DNA from: an uncultured Myxococcales bacterium | GTDB lineage: Bacteria; Myxococcota_A; Polyangia; Polyangiales; Houyiibacteriaceae | Reading direction: 5' to 3' | Assembly (NCBI GenBank): GCA_937893795.1 | Contig: CALCTH010000244.1 | Span: forward strand, 1 to 40,840 | DNA: 40,840 bases | Shown here: positions 1 to 8,531 of the stretch, one piece after another | Layout of the letters: each line of letters begins with the position of its first letter | How positions within the stretch are numbered: position 1 is the first letter of the stretch | Notes under the pieces: model-generated | The model's input: only the letters and a program-made list of their open reading frames with translations | What the model was told of the DNA's origin: nothing | Database searches by the model: none | Position numbers and translations under genes: made by a program

Positions 1-1
1 G

Positions 2-919
2 GCCGTCTGGAGCCGCGTCGATGGGCCCCTCGGGCTGCTCCAACGCATCGAGCGCCATCCCCTCGGGGCGCCGATCGCCGTCGTGCCGAACGCCGAGCGG
101 GTGCGCGAGCTCCTCCTGGCGCACTTCGGTGCCCAGCAGATCGGCGGCGTGCACGTGACGCGACGCATCGGTGAGGCAGGGGAGATCGACAGCCTCGAGG
201 CCTATCAGCCGGGCATGGATCTCCGCCAGGTCGACTGGAAGAGCTCCGCCCGGCACCAGGCGCTCCGGGTGCGTCGGCATCGCATGGAGCAGAACCAGCG
301 TCTGCTCCTGGCCATCGACACCGGCCGGCTCATGGCGGACCCGATACACGGCGTCGAGCGCCTGGACCACGCCATCCACGCGGCGCTGCTTCTCGGGCAG
401 GTGGCGCTCCGCGGCGGCGACCTCGTCGGACTGCACGCCTATGGCGCGCACCCCGTGACCTGGGAGGCGCCGCGCGGTGGGCTGCGGCACATGACGCGCC
501 TGCGTCGCGCCCTCGCGAGATTGAAGAGCGCGCCCGAGGAGACGAACCACGTGCTCGGGCTGCACGCGCTCGTGGGGCGCCTTCGGCGCCGCGGTCTCGT
601 GGTCGTCTTCACCGAGTTCAGCGACCCCACGACCGCCGAGCTCATGGTGGAGCGCGTGGCGCACCTGACGCGGCGGCACCTCGTGGTCTTCGTGGCCCTC
701 GACGACCCGGCCATCGAGGCCCCGCTCGACACGATGCCCGCCGCGGGCGCCGACGTGGCGGCGGCGGTCGTGGCCTCGGGCATCCGCGCCGACCGGGAGC
801 GCGTGCTGAGGCGCCTCCGGCGCTCCGGCGTCGACGTGGTGAGCGGCCCGCCGGGGCCCGCGGCGCTGGCGCTCCTCGAGCGCTACGTGCGCATCAAGCG
901 CCGGGGGCTCATCGGATGA
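2..919 (+). CDS. DUF58 domain protein, 5' end cut by window
   Basis: The reading frame is open from base 2, so the gene begins before the window and 305 residues are visible. The GTG at 83 is internal, because conserved family sequence continues upstream of it (RVDGPLGLLQRIERHPLGAP). The DUF58 core is visible: an E-x-YQPG-D-RQVDW block followed by SARH and LRVRR, then a von Willebrand-like strand LLLAIDTG. In DUF58 proteins the Asp-x-Ser-x-Ser metal site of true VWA domains is often degraded, and here it reads DTGRLM, so metal binding is doubtful. DUF58 genes usually travel with MoxR AAA ATPases and envelope proteins; the matching MoxR gene would lie to the left. The stop overlaps the next start by four bases (ATGA), which suggests translational coupling. 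Family is sure; role (assembly or chaperoning of membrane complexes) is inference. Confidence 0.88.
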   Translation, partial: AVWSRVDGPLGLLQRIERHPLGAPIAVVPNAERVRELLLAHFGAQQIGGVHVTRRIGEAGEIDSLEAYQPGMDLRQVDWKSSARHQALRVRRHRMEQNQRLLLAIDTGRLMADPIHGVERLDHAIHAALLLGQVALRGGDLVGLHAYGAHPVTWEAPRGGLRHMTRLRRALARLKSAPEETNHVLGLHALVGRLRRRGLVVVFTEFSDPTTAELMVERVAHLTRRHLVVFVALDDPAIEAPLDTMPAAGADVAAAVVASGIRADRERVLRRLRRSGVDVVSGPPGPAALALLERYVRIKRRGLIG

Positions 920-1926
920 GCGACGCGGGCGCACGTGGCGCGGCGCCGCGCTCGGTGGCCTTCCGCCGGGAACGCGAAGCGCTCTGGTTCGAGCTCGACG
1001 CGCTCGTCGACAAGGCGCTCCGGCGAGGCCTCGGCTCCCTCGACGCCGAAGCGCTTCACCGGCTCCCGGTGCTCTACCGGTCGACGCTCGCGAGCCTCTC
1101 CGTCGCGCGGCGCACGGCGCTCGACCAGGCCCTCGTACGCTATCTCGAAGCGCTCTGCGCCCGGGCCTACCTCGCCATCTACGGAAGCCAGCGTTCCGTC
1201 CGCGGGGCCGTGCGCGAGGCCTTGCTGGTGACCTTCCCGCGCATGGTGCGCGCGCTCCGCGTCGAGGTGGCGCTGAGCGTGGCCATCACCACCGCCGGGG
1301 CCGTCATCGCCTGGATGCTCATGGACGTGGAGCCCGGCTGGTACGACGCCTTCGTCGACCCGGGCCTCGCGAGCGGGCGGGACCCGCACGCGACCACCGA
1401 GGCGCTGCGCGAACCCCTCTACGGAGGCGGTGAGGGCGCGCTCGCGACCTTCGCGAGCTTCCTCTTCGTGCACAACGCGGGCATCGGCATCATGTGCTTC
1501 GCCCTCGGCTTCGCGGCGGGCATCCCGACGGCGCTGCTGCTCTTCACGAACGGGCTCATGCTTGGGGCGTTCCTGCAGCTCTACGCCTCGCGTGGGCTGC
1601 TCTTCGAGCTCGTCGGCTGGCTCCTCCCGCACGGGATCCCCGAGATCGGCGCCGTCGTGCTCTGCGGCGCGGCGGGGCTTCACGTGGGCCGGGCGCTCAT
1701 CGATCCCGGTCGGCATACGCACGCGGACGCGCTGCTGCGCGCCGGGCGCCGCGCGTCGATGGTCGTCGTCGGCTGCGTCGTGCTCTTCGCCATCGCCGGC
1801 GTCGTCGAGGGCGTCTTCCGGCAGGTCGTGACCGACGATGGGCTCCGCTACGCGCTGGCCCTCTTCAACGGCCTCTGGTTCTTCGGCTGGCTGCTCCTCG
1901 GCGGGCGACGGCGGGGGGCCACGTGA
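916..1926 (+). CDS. SpoIIM-family (DUF95) integral membrane protein
   Basis: This 336-residue protein has a charged N-terminal half of about 110 residues predicted soluble and helical, then several hydrophobic segments (about residues 115-140, 175-215, 230-255, 280-300, 310-330). The signature of the stage II sporulation protein M family is visible: an HN-x-GIG-x-M segment, then LPHGIPEI, in which His-Gly-x-x-Glu is the family hallmark. The start at 916 is fixed by the ATGA overlap with the DUF58 gene. In non-sporulating bacteria this family occurs beside DUF58 and RDD genes, exactly as here, so a sporulation role should not be assumed from the name. The function is probably membrane or envelope maintenance, as an inference from context. 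The gene runs directly into the RDD gene with a GTGA overlap. Confidence 0.87.
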   Translation: MSDAGARGAAPRSVAFRREREALWFELDALVDKALRRGLGSLDAEALHRLPVLYRSTLASLSVARRTALDQALVRYLEALCARAYLAIYGSQRSVRGAVREALLVTFPRMVRALRVEVALSVAITTAGAVIAWMLMDVEPGWYDAFVDPGLASGRDPHATTEALREPLYGGGEGALATFASFLFVHNAGIGIMCFALGFAAGIPTALLLFTNGLMLGAFLQLYASRGLLFELVGWLLPHGIPEIGAVVLCGAAGLHVGRALIDPGRHTHADALLRAGRRASMVVVGCVVLFAIAGVVEGVFRQVVTDDGLRYALALFNGLWFFGWLLLGGRRRGAT

Positions 1927-2777
1927 ACGAGTCGCTCGAGATCGTGGGCCCCGAGGGCGTGCCCCTCCGCTTTCCCGCGGCGAGCCTGCCGGAGCGGGCC
2001 TCGGCCTTCTTCTTCGATCTCTTCGTGATCGGCTGCGGCATCGGCGCGCTCGTCCTGCTGCTCATCGGCGCGGCGGGCTTCGGGGTGGGTTTCCCGCTCG
2101 TCCTGATCGGATTCTTCGTGCTCCGGCACTTCTACTTCGCGCTCTTCGAGCTGCTCTGGCGCGGCGCGACGCCGGGGAAGCGCTTGCTCCGGATTCGGGT
2201 GATCAGCCGGGACGGCCTCGGGCTGCGCCCGGAGGCGGTCTTCGCCCGAAACCTCGTGCGCGACGTGGAGCTCTTCGTGCCGCTGGTCGTGCTCTCGGCG
2301 CCGGAGCAGGTGATGGGCCCAGCGCCGGGGTGGCTTCGCCTACTGATGGGCCTCTGGGTGCTGGTCATGGCCTTCATGCCGGTGCTGACCCGCGAGGGCA
2401 CCCGCGTCGGCGACCTCGTGGGCGGTACGCGGGTGGTGCGGGTCCCGGCGGCGGACCTCGTGGCGGACGCGGCCGACCGAAGCTCGACCGCGCCGGCGGC
2501 CTTCACCGAGGCGCAGCTCGCCCACTACGGCGAGAAGGAGCTCGAGACGCTGGCGGACCTGCTTCGCCGCTTCGAAGAGCGGCGGGCCGAGCTTTCGGAC
2601 CTCTACGTTGTCTCGACGACCATCGCCCGGAAGATCGGCTACGCCGGGGACCAGCCGGCCCAGGACCCGCCGCGCTTCCTCCGCAGCTTCTACCAGCACC
2701 AGCGCGCGGCGCTCGAGCGGCAGCTGCTCTTCGGCACGCGCAAGGCGAGCAAGCTGGACGGCGCGCGGCGGGGGTAG
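1923..2777 (+). CDS. RDD-family membrane protein
   Basis: The protein is 284 residues when started at the GTG at 1923, which overlaps the SpoIIM stop by four bases; a longer in-frame opening upstream lies inside the SpoIIM gene and is not used. The RDD domain fills the first 170 residues: R-x-x-AFFFDLFVIG in the first membrane segment, a second segment around 45-70, then the GATPGKRLLRIRV turn and FARNLVRD, and a third segment near 125-150 ending in GTRVGDLVGGTRVV. RDD proteins are small transporters or membrane anchors, some linked to ion or compatible-solute stress. The last 100 residues are soluble, charged and probably helical (KELETLADLLRRFEERRAE), an extension frequent in DUF58/SpoIIM/RDD clusters. 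Specific substrate unknown. Confidence 0.85.
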   Translation: MNESLEIVGPEGVPLRFPAASLPERASAFFFDLFVIGCGIGALVLLLIGAAGFGVGFPLVLIGFFVLRHFYFALFELLWRGATPGKRLLRIRVISRDGLGLRPEAVFARNLVRDVELFVPLVVLSAPEQVMGPAPGWLRLLMGLWVLVMAFMPVLTREGTRVGDLVGGTRVVRVPAADLVADAADRSSTAPAAFTEAQLAHYGEKELETLADLLRRFEERRAELSDLYVVSTTIARKIGYAGDQPAQDPPRFLRSFYQHQRAALERQLLFGTRKASKLDGARRG

Positions 2778-3040
2778 CGCGCCGCGGCGTCGGCCACGTG
2801 GCCCGTCGAGCCGTCGCGGGTGCCCTCGGGCCCTCGCCGTCCACTGCCCGGGCAGGGCGCCCCAAGGGCATTCCCACTCGTGGGTCCGGGCATCACGGCT
2901 GCCCGTTCGCTCTCTCCGGCGCGGCAGCGGCGACGCGCGAGCGCGTCCCGGAGGCCACGGACGGGGAGCTTCCGGCTGCGCGATGCACCGAAACTAGGCG
3001 CAAAAGTGCTCTGGCACGGGGGACGCAACCCGGAGCGAAC

Positions 3041-5638
3041 ATGGACCTCGCCCGCTCGCTTCGAAGCGCCCTCGCCGCTCTCACCCTGCTCGCTGGCTTG
3101 GCGAGCGCGCGCCCCGCGGCCGCCAGCGCGGCGGGCTCCCTCCGCGCGTTGAGCCCGGACCGGACGCTGCTCGGGGCGTGTCCTCTCGAGCGCACCGACG
3201 TCCGTATCGAGGTCGCCGGGGGCATCGCGCGCTCCGTCGTGCGCCAGCGCTTCCGCAACCCCTTCGATGGGCCGATCGAGGCGGTCTATGCCTTTCCCCT
3301 CCCGGAGGACGCGGCGGTGCACGCGATGGAGATGCGCGTCGACGACCGCGTGGTCCGCGCCCAGCTCATGCGGCGCGCGGCGGCCCGGGAGAGCTATGAG
3401 GGCGCGCGGCGCGCCGGACGGACGGCCAGCCTGCTGGAGCAGGAGCGCCCCAACGTCTTCACCACCTCCGTCGCCAACGTACGTCCCGGTCACCCGATCA
3501 GCGTGACGCTCACCTATGTCCACGAGGTGCCCTACGAAGACGGTCACTATGGCCTCGTCTTTCCGATGACCGTCGGGCCGCGCTTCGTCGGCGGCGACCC
3601 GACGGGACATGCAGGGACGGGCTGGGCCGCCGATACGGACGCGGTGCCCGATGCTTCGCGGATCACGCCGCCCGTCGCCCCCGCCGGCGCGAGCGGATAT
3701 CACGTCACGCTGGAGGTGGAGATCGACGCCGGCGTCCCGATGGGGATGCCGACCGCGACCACCCACGGCATCGCCATCGCTCGCCGTGACGCCAACTGTG
3801 TCCGTGTCGTGCTCGAGCCGCCGCAGCGAGCTCCCGACGCGGACTTCGTGCTCCGCTGGCCCGTCGCACCCGCGCGCGTCGCCTCGGGCGTGCTCGCCCA
3901 CCGACGCGACCCGAGCCGGCCGGGCTACCTCTCGCTCGTCCTCCAGCCCGATCCGGCGCCCCCGGCCGAGGAGATCACGCCGAAGGAGATCGTCTTCGTG
4001 CTCGATACCTCCGGTTCCATGAGCGGGCGTCCCATGGAGCTCAGCAAGGCCCTCATGCGGAAGCTCCTCGAGGACCTGCATCCGGCGGACACCTTCGGCG
4101 TGCTTCGCTACGACGAGGCCACCAGCGCGCTCTCCCCGGCGCCGCTCCCGAACACGGCCGCGAATCGCCAGCAGGCGCTCCGCTACGTCGCCGCGCTCGC
4201 CGGCTCCGGGGGAACCGACGCGCTCGCGGGCGTGCGCGCGGCCTTCGCCTACCCGAGCGACCCGGAGCGTCTCCGCGTCGTCGTCTTCCTCAGTGACGGG
4301 TATGTGGGCAACGAGCGGTCCATCCTCGCGGAGATCCAGCATCGCATCGGCGACGCCCGCCTCTTCGGCTTCGGGGTTGGGTCGAGCGTCAATCGCTACC
4401 TCCTGGAGGAGATGGGCCGCATCGGCCGCGGCACGACGGCCATCGTCACGCTGGAGGAGAACCCCGAGGAGCAGGTCGAGCGCTTCTACCGTCGCCTCCA
4501 AAGCCCCTACCTCACGGAGCTACAGGTGGCCTGGGAGGGCCTCGACGTGACCGACGTGCAGCCGGCGCCGCTGCCCGACCTCTTCGCCGGGCAACCGCTC
4601 CAGCTCCTCGCGCGCTACGGCGCGCCGGGGACCGGCCGCGTGCGCATCACCGGCCGGCTGGCCGGGGCGCCTTATGAGCACGTCCTCCCCGTGACGCTGC
4701 CCGCGCAGGAGGGCGCGCACGCGGCGCTCGCCCCGCTCTGGGGACGTGCGCGCGTCGCCGAGATCGAGCGCGGCCTGCACGGCGAGGGCCAGGGCTCCCG
4801 GCGCGACGCCGAAGAGAATGCGCTCGTCGCCGTCGCCCTCGAGCACGATCTGCTGACGCGGCTCACGAGCTTCGTCGCCGTCGAGCACCGCGTGGTGGTC
4901 GACCCTTCGGGCGGCGAGCCACGTCTGGTGGCCGTGCCCGCCGAGCTGCCGCGCGGCGTGAGCGCCGAAGGCGTCTTCGGCGCGGATCTCTCGCTGGCGC
5001 GCTTCCAGCCCGGGGACCCGGAGCTTCGCGTGGATGCACCCGCAGACGCGCGCTCCGTGGTCGCTCTCTTCCCCTTCGCGGAGTCGAAGGAGCTTCGCTT
5101 CGAGCCGCGCCTCGGACGGTGGACGGCCCGCTTCCTCGTGCCCCGCGGCACCCCGGAGGGGAACTACCGCATCGAGATCCTCGTGACGCTCGCGGACGGG
5201 AGCCTCGAGCGGCTGGTCGAGCGCTACACCGTCGACGCGTCGGCTCCCGAGGTCGCGCTCGAGCTCGACGGCCCCGCGCGCCCTGGCGCGACGGTGCGCG
5301 TGCTGGCGCACCAGCGCTTCACGGAGGCGGATCGCGCGCTCCACGGCCGCCGACGTCGCGTGAGCATCCGGAGCGACGTGTCGCGGCTGCGGGTGACGGC
5401 AGGAGAGGGGGGCACGTCGGTGTCGGTATCGCTCCGCCTCGTGGAGCCAGGCGTGTGGGCCGGCGAGCTCACCGTTCCCGACGCGGCGACGGAGCTCCGG
5501 CTACGCGTCACGGCCTACGACGTGGCCGGCAACGGTGGCACGCGCGTGCATCGCTTCCCCGTGCTCGCGCCGCCCGCCGGGAGCCCGGTGATCTCGCGAG
5601 AGCTCATGTCCACCCCGTCCGCCGCGAGGGGACGATGA
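3041..5638 (+). CDS. Exported VIT and von Willebrand factor A domain protein
   Basis: The start is ATG 3041 because a signal peptide follows at once (MDLARSLRSALAALTLLAGL, cleavage near AAA-S) and a GGAG lies just upstream; the frame is open further up without coding character. The 865-residue product has a VIT domain (about 40-170; T-DVRIEVAGGIARSVVRQ, then NPFDGPIEAVYAFPLP) and a VWA domain (about 315-490) with an intact metal-ion site, Asp322-x-Ser324-x-Ser326, in VLDTSGSMSG. Beta-rich repeats fill residues 520-860. VIT plus VWA is the architecture of inter-alpha-trypsin inhibitor heavy chains and of bacterial surface adhesin-like proteins. No C-terminal sorting signal or membrane helix is seen, so it is probably periplasmic or secreted. 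It overlaps the propeller gene by four bases, so the two products may act together. Confidence 0.88.
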   Translation: MDLARSLRSALAALTLLAGLASARPAAASAAGSLRALSPDRTLLGACPLERTDVRIEVAGGIARSVVRQRFRNPFDGPIEAVYAFPLPEDAAVHAMEMRVDDRVVRAQLMRRAAARESYEGARRAGRTASLLEQERPNVFTTSVANVRPGHPISVTLTYVHEVPYEDGHYGLVFPMTVGPRFVGGDPTGHAGTGWAADTDAVPDASRITPPVAPAGASGYHVTLEVEIDAGVPMGMPTATTHGIAIARRDANCVRVVLEPPQRAPDADFVLRWPVAPARVASGVLAHRRDPSRPGYLSLVLQPDPAPPAEEITPKEIVFVLDTSGSMSGRPMELSKALMRKLLEDLHPADTFGVLRYDEATSALSPAPLPNTAANRQQALRYVAALAGSGGTDALAGVRAAFAYPSDPERLRVVVFLSDGYVGNERSILAEIQHRIGDARLFGFGVGSSVNRYLLEEMGRIGRGTTAIVTLEENPEEQVERFYRRLQSPYLTELQVAWEGLDVTDVQPAPLPDLFAGQPLQLLARYGAPGTGRVRITGRLAGAPYEHVLPVTLPAQEGAHAALAPLWGRARVAEIERGLHGEGQGSRRDAEENALVAVALEHDLLTRLTSFVAVEHRVVVDPSGGEPRLVAVPAELPRGVSAEGVFGADLSLARFQPGDPELRVDAPADARSVVALFPFAESKELRFEPRLGRWTARFLVPRGTPEGNYRIEILVTLADGSLERLVERYTVDASAPEVALELDGPARPGATVRVLAHQRFTEADRALHGRRRRVSIRSDVSRLRVTAGEGGTSVSVSLRLVEPGVWAGELTVPDAATELRLRVTAYDVAGNGGTRVHRFPVLAPPAGSPVISRELMSTPSAARGR

Positions 5639-8109
5639 TCGCCGCCTTGGGGGTGCTCGCGCTCCTGGCGAGCACGGCCGACGTACGGGCGCTCGCCTCC
5701 GATGGGGACGTCGTCTGGGCGGGAACCACCGGGGGGCTCGTGCGCGTCGACGGGGAGGGTGCGCGGGTCTTCACGCCGCGCGAGGGACTCCCGGACGGGA
5801 CGGTGCGTGCCCTGCTGGTCCAGGGCGACGCGCTCTGGGTGGGCACGGACCGAGGCGTCGTCCGCTGCCACTCGGTGCCGGCCTTCGCCTGTGATGCTCC
5901 TCTGGCACGCGGCCACCGCGTCGAGGCGCTCGCTCTCCACGAAGGCGCGCTCCTCGTCGGGACCACACATGGTCTCCTCGTCCAGCAGGCCGACGGCGCG
6001 CTCGTCCAGGACCCGCGCGTCGGCCGCGCGGCGAGCGTCGTGAGCTTCGAGGGGACGCTCCACGTCGCGTCCCCCGGGACCGGGCTCGTGCGCCTCGGAG
6101 CGGGGGAGGCCGAGCGCCTTCCTGGCGACCGCCTCATGTGGGACCTCGCCGTGCACGGCACCACCCTCTACGCCGCCACGAGCCGAGGGCTCGAGGCCTA
6201 CCGCGATGGGAGGCGTCGGTGGGATGCCCGGACCCGTGCCTCCCGAGACCTCGCGGTACGGGACCTTCGCGTGGTCTCCGTGGTGGGGGCGGACCTCGCC
6301 ATCGGGTCCTGGGGAGGCGGCAGTCACCGTTGGAACGGCGAGGCCTTCGTTCGCGTGGGGCCGGGCGACGCGCGGGTGCAGGCGCTCCACCGCGGAGCGG
6401 CGGGCTGGTTCGTCGGCACACCGGCAGGCCTCGCCGGGGATGCGCCCGTGAACCTCTCGGCCCTGGGCGCCGCCCTGCCCTCGAACGACCTGAGCGCGCT
6501 CGCGCGCACCGAGGAGGGGCTCTTCATCGGGACCTTCGATTCGGGCCTCGTTCTCCTGAGACCCGATGGAGTCCTCGTGTGCTTCGACGAGGCGGGCGGC
6601 CTCCTCGACGATCGCATCAACCGCCTCGCCGTCGACGCGGAGGGGGACCTCTGGGTGGCCACGGAGCGTGGCGTGGTCGAGCGCGAGGGCGATGGCTTCG
6701 CCCTGCGCGGCCTCCTCGACCGTCACGTCTTTGCCCTCGCCTTCGCCGAGGGGGCCATTCATGCCGGCGTGGGGCGGGACAGCTACCGCTGGGATGGTGG
6801 GGACTTCGTGCGCGTCGCCCACCCGGGCGATCGGCCGCAGGACTTCGTCGCGGCAGAGGGTCGCCTGGTCGTCGCCACGGCCGAAGGGCTCGCCGCCCGC
6901 GATCCCGCGGGCGCCTGGACGCTCAGGACCCTGGAGACCGGGCTCACCGACGACTGGGTCACCGCCGTCGCGTTCGTCGGCGACACGCTCGTCGCGGGGA
7001 CGTACGCCCGTGGCCTTCAGCGCATGAGCTCCAGCGGCCGGGTGGAGGTGCTGCGCGAGGACCTGTGGGTGAATGCCGGCGCCCTCGTCCCGCTCGGTGC
7101 GGAGGATCTCGCCGTGGGCACGCTCGACGACGGCCTATGGCTCTTCCGCGGCGGCGCATGGACCCGTGTCGGCACGCGCGAGGGGCTCCCGGACGACGAC
7201 GTCACCGCCGTCGTTTCCGGTGGCGACGGGCTCCTCTGGGTCGCGACGCGCGGCGGGCTCGCGCTGCTGCGGGTGGGCCCTTCTCCGGCGCGCGTTCGCG
7301 CCGGCCACCACGCGCCGTCAGCCGAGGCTCGGGTCGACGAGGAACTTCTCGCCCGTCGCCTTTCGCTCGTAGGCGCGGGCCGTCTCCGGGTCGATCATCT
7401 CGCTCAGACCGATGGTCCGCGTGTAGTGGCTGGCGAAGATGCCGTTTCGCTCCTCGATGGCGTAGCGCCGCATGGCGACCATGCGCTCGAGGCCGGCGGC
7501 CTGCAGCCGCGGCGTCAAGAGCCAGCCGCCCACGCCCCAGTACATCCCGTGGCTCGGCGTCAGCTCCGTCGGGCGGAGGTCGAGGCGGCCGTAGATGTAG
7601 ACCTGCTTGTGCACCGGCGTGCCGTAGATGCTCGCCTCGTGGCCGCTGCGCAGGAGCGCCTGCTCCATGGCCGTCAGCATGGTGCTCGCCATGGTGCCGC
7701 CGCCGATGGCGTCGAAGCCGAGCGTCGCGCCGGTCGCGGCGCACGCGGCGATGAGGTCACCCATGAAGCTCTCCCTCGAAGAGTCGACGACGTGCTCGAC
7801 GCCCAGCCCCCCGAGCAGCGCCCGCTGCGCCTCCTTCCGCACGATGGCGACGAGCGGCACGCCTTCCTTGGCGCAGAGCTTCGCGAGCATTTGTCCGAGG
7901 TTCGACGCCGCCGCCGTGTGCACGATGGCCTGGTGGCCTTCCTCGCGCATGGTCGTGAGGAACGCCTGCACCGTCATCGGGTTCACGAAGAGCGAGGCGC
8001 CCTCCGCCGGCGCCGCACCCTCGGGCAGCGGCATGGCCTCGCGGGCCTTCATCACCCGGTGCGTGCGGTACATCTGACCACCGACGAGGGTGACCGTCGC
8101 CCCGAGTGA
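5635..8109 (+). CDS. Regulator-type beta-propeller protein; frame lacks a stop before the next gene
   Basis: The start is ATG 5635 inside the ATGA overlap with the VIT/VWA gene. A short hydrophobic leader (MIAALGVLALLAS) suggests export. About a dozen propeller repeats follow to residue 555, each with the pattern LW-V/A-GT-x-x-GL (for example WVGTDRGVV, WVATERGVV, WVATRGGLA), as in the sensor propellers of hybrid two-component systems. No kinase or DNA-binding domain follows. The propeller ends near base 7300, but the same frame has no stop until 8109, so the last 264 codons lie antisense to the oxidoreductase gene and look like shadow sequence (Arg- and His-rich). Either the stop was lost, a frameshift sits near 7250-7320, or a true long overlap exists. 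The exported core is secure; everything after base 7317 is doubtful. Confidence 0.72.
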   Translation: MIAALGVLALLASTADVRALASDGDVVWAGTTGGLVRVDGEGARVFTPREGLPDGTVRALLVQGDALWVGTDRGVVRCHSVPAFACDAPLARGHRVEALALHEGALLVGTTHGLLVQQADGALVQDPRVGRAASVVSFEGTLHVASPGTGLVRLGAGEAERLPGDRLMWDLAVHGTTLYAATSRGLEAYRDGRRRWDARTRASRDLAVRDLRVVSVVGADLAIGSWGGGSHRWNGEAFVRVGPGDARVQALHRGAAGWFVGTPAGLAGDAPVNLSALGAALPSNDLSALARTEEGLFIGTFDSGLVLLRPDGVLVCFDEAGGLLDDRINRLAVDAEGDLWVATERGVVEREGDGFALRGLLDRHVFALAFAEGAIHAGVGRDSYRWDGGDFVRVAHPGDRPQDFVAAEGRLVVATAEGLAARDPAGAWTLRTLETGLTDDWVTAVAFVGDTLVAGTYARGLQRMSSSGRVEVLREDLWVNAGALVPLGAEDLAVGTLDDGLWLFRGGAWTRVGTREGLPDDDVTAVVSGGDGLLWVATRGGLALLRVGPSPARVRAGHHAPSAEARVDEELLARRLSLVGAGRLRVDHLAQTDGPRVVAGEDAVSLLDGVAPHGDHALEAGGLQPRRQEPAAHAPVHPVARRQLRRAEVEAAVDVDLLVHRRAVDARLVAAAQERLLHGRQHGARHGAAADGVEAERRAGRGARGDEVTHEALPRRVDDVLDAQPPEQRPLRLLPHDGDERHAFLGAELREHLSEVRRRRRVHDGLVAFLAHGREERLHRHRVHEERGALRRRRTLGQRHGLAGLHHPVRAVHLTTDEGDRRPE

Positions 8110-8445
8110 GGCCTCGGCGCCCGCACCCGCCGCCACCACGACGCCCGCGCCCTCGTTGCCCGCCGGCAGCTTCTTGCCCGCGCGCGCCGCCGCCATGCGC
8201 CGGAGCGCCGGTCGGACGTCGGCGACGAGCGCCGGATGACCGCCCACGGTCTCGCTTCGAAGCGTCTTCATGTCCGCGGGCCCGAGGAGGAGCCCTAGGT
8301 CACTCGGGTTGATGGGGGCGGCCTTCATCTCCACGACGACCTCCCCCGGGCCCGGCTCGGGTACGTCCAGCGGCTCGAGGGAGAGCACGAGGCGATGGTC
8401 GTCGGTCACGGTGGTGAAGAGCTGGCGTGCGTCGCTGAAGGTCAT
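7318..8445 (-). CDS. MDR-family zinc-binding-type dehydrogenase / quinone reductase-like protein
   Basis: The 375-residue protein has the medium-chain dehydrogenase/reductase layout. An N-terminal GroES-like domain (about 1-170) contains PGPGEVVVEMKAAPINPSDL and the GNEGAGVV turn, and a Rossmann domain (about 170-300) contains HTAAASNLGQMLAKLC and later FDAIGGG. The catalytic-zinc Cys/His pair of alcohol dehydrogenases is not seen in the usual place, so it resembles the zinc-free quinone-oxidoreductase/enoyl reductase branch and would use NAD(P)H; the substrate cannot be told. The start ATG at 8445 has a GAGGAGG only one base upstream, an unusually short spacing, so a slightly later start is possible. 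It is divergent from the gene at 8532. Its 3' 790 bases are overlapped by the open frame of the propeller gene on the other strand. Confidence 0.86.
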   Translation of the reverse strand: MTFSDARQLFTTVTDDHRLVLSLEPLDVPEPGPGEVVVEMKAAPINPSDLGLLLGPADMKTLRSETVGGHPALVADVRPALRRMAAARAGKKLPAGNEGAGVVVAAGAGAEASLGATVTLVGGQMYRTHRVMKAREAMPLPEGAAPAEGASLFVNPMTVQAFLTTMREEGHQAIVHTAAASNLGQMLAKLCAKEGVPLVAIVRKEAQRALLGGLGVEHVVDSSRESFMGDLIAACAATGATLGFDAIGGGTMASTMLTAMEQALLRSGHEASIYGTPVHKQVYIYGRLDLRPTELTPSHGMYWGVGGWLLTPRLQAAGLERMVAMRRYAIEERNGIFASHYTRTIGLSEMIDPETARAYERKATGEKFLVDPSLG

Positions 8446-8531
8446 GCCTCCTCGTTGTTGCTCGCGCGCGGCTGCGGCAACCCGGCGCCCTCGCGTCGGC
8501 GATCCCGCCTGCCTTCCGTTAGGCTGAGGAC

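Noticed and set aside
916-1926. SpoIIM-like protein considered as evidence of endospore formation
   Set aside because: The family is widespread in non-sporulating bacteria together with DUF58 and RDD genes; nothing else for sporulation is present.
3012-3026. Sigma-54-like promoter TGGCACG-N4-ACGC before the VIT/VWA gene
   Set aside because: GG and GC are at the right distance, but the TT of the -12 element is missing, and the implied start would fall about three bases before the ATG and remove the GGAG ribosome site. Kept only as a note.
2690-4501. Minus-strand open frame of 603 codons under the VIT/VWA gene
   Set aside because: No start context, no family, and the plus strand carries complete VIT and VWA motifs.
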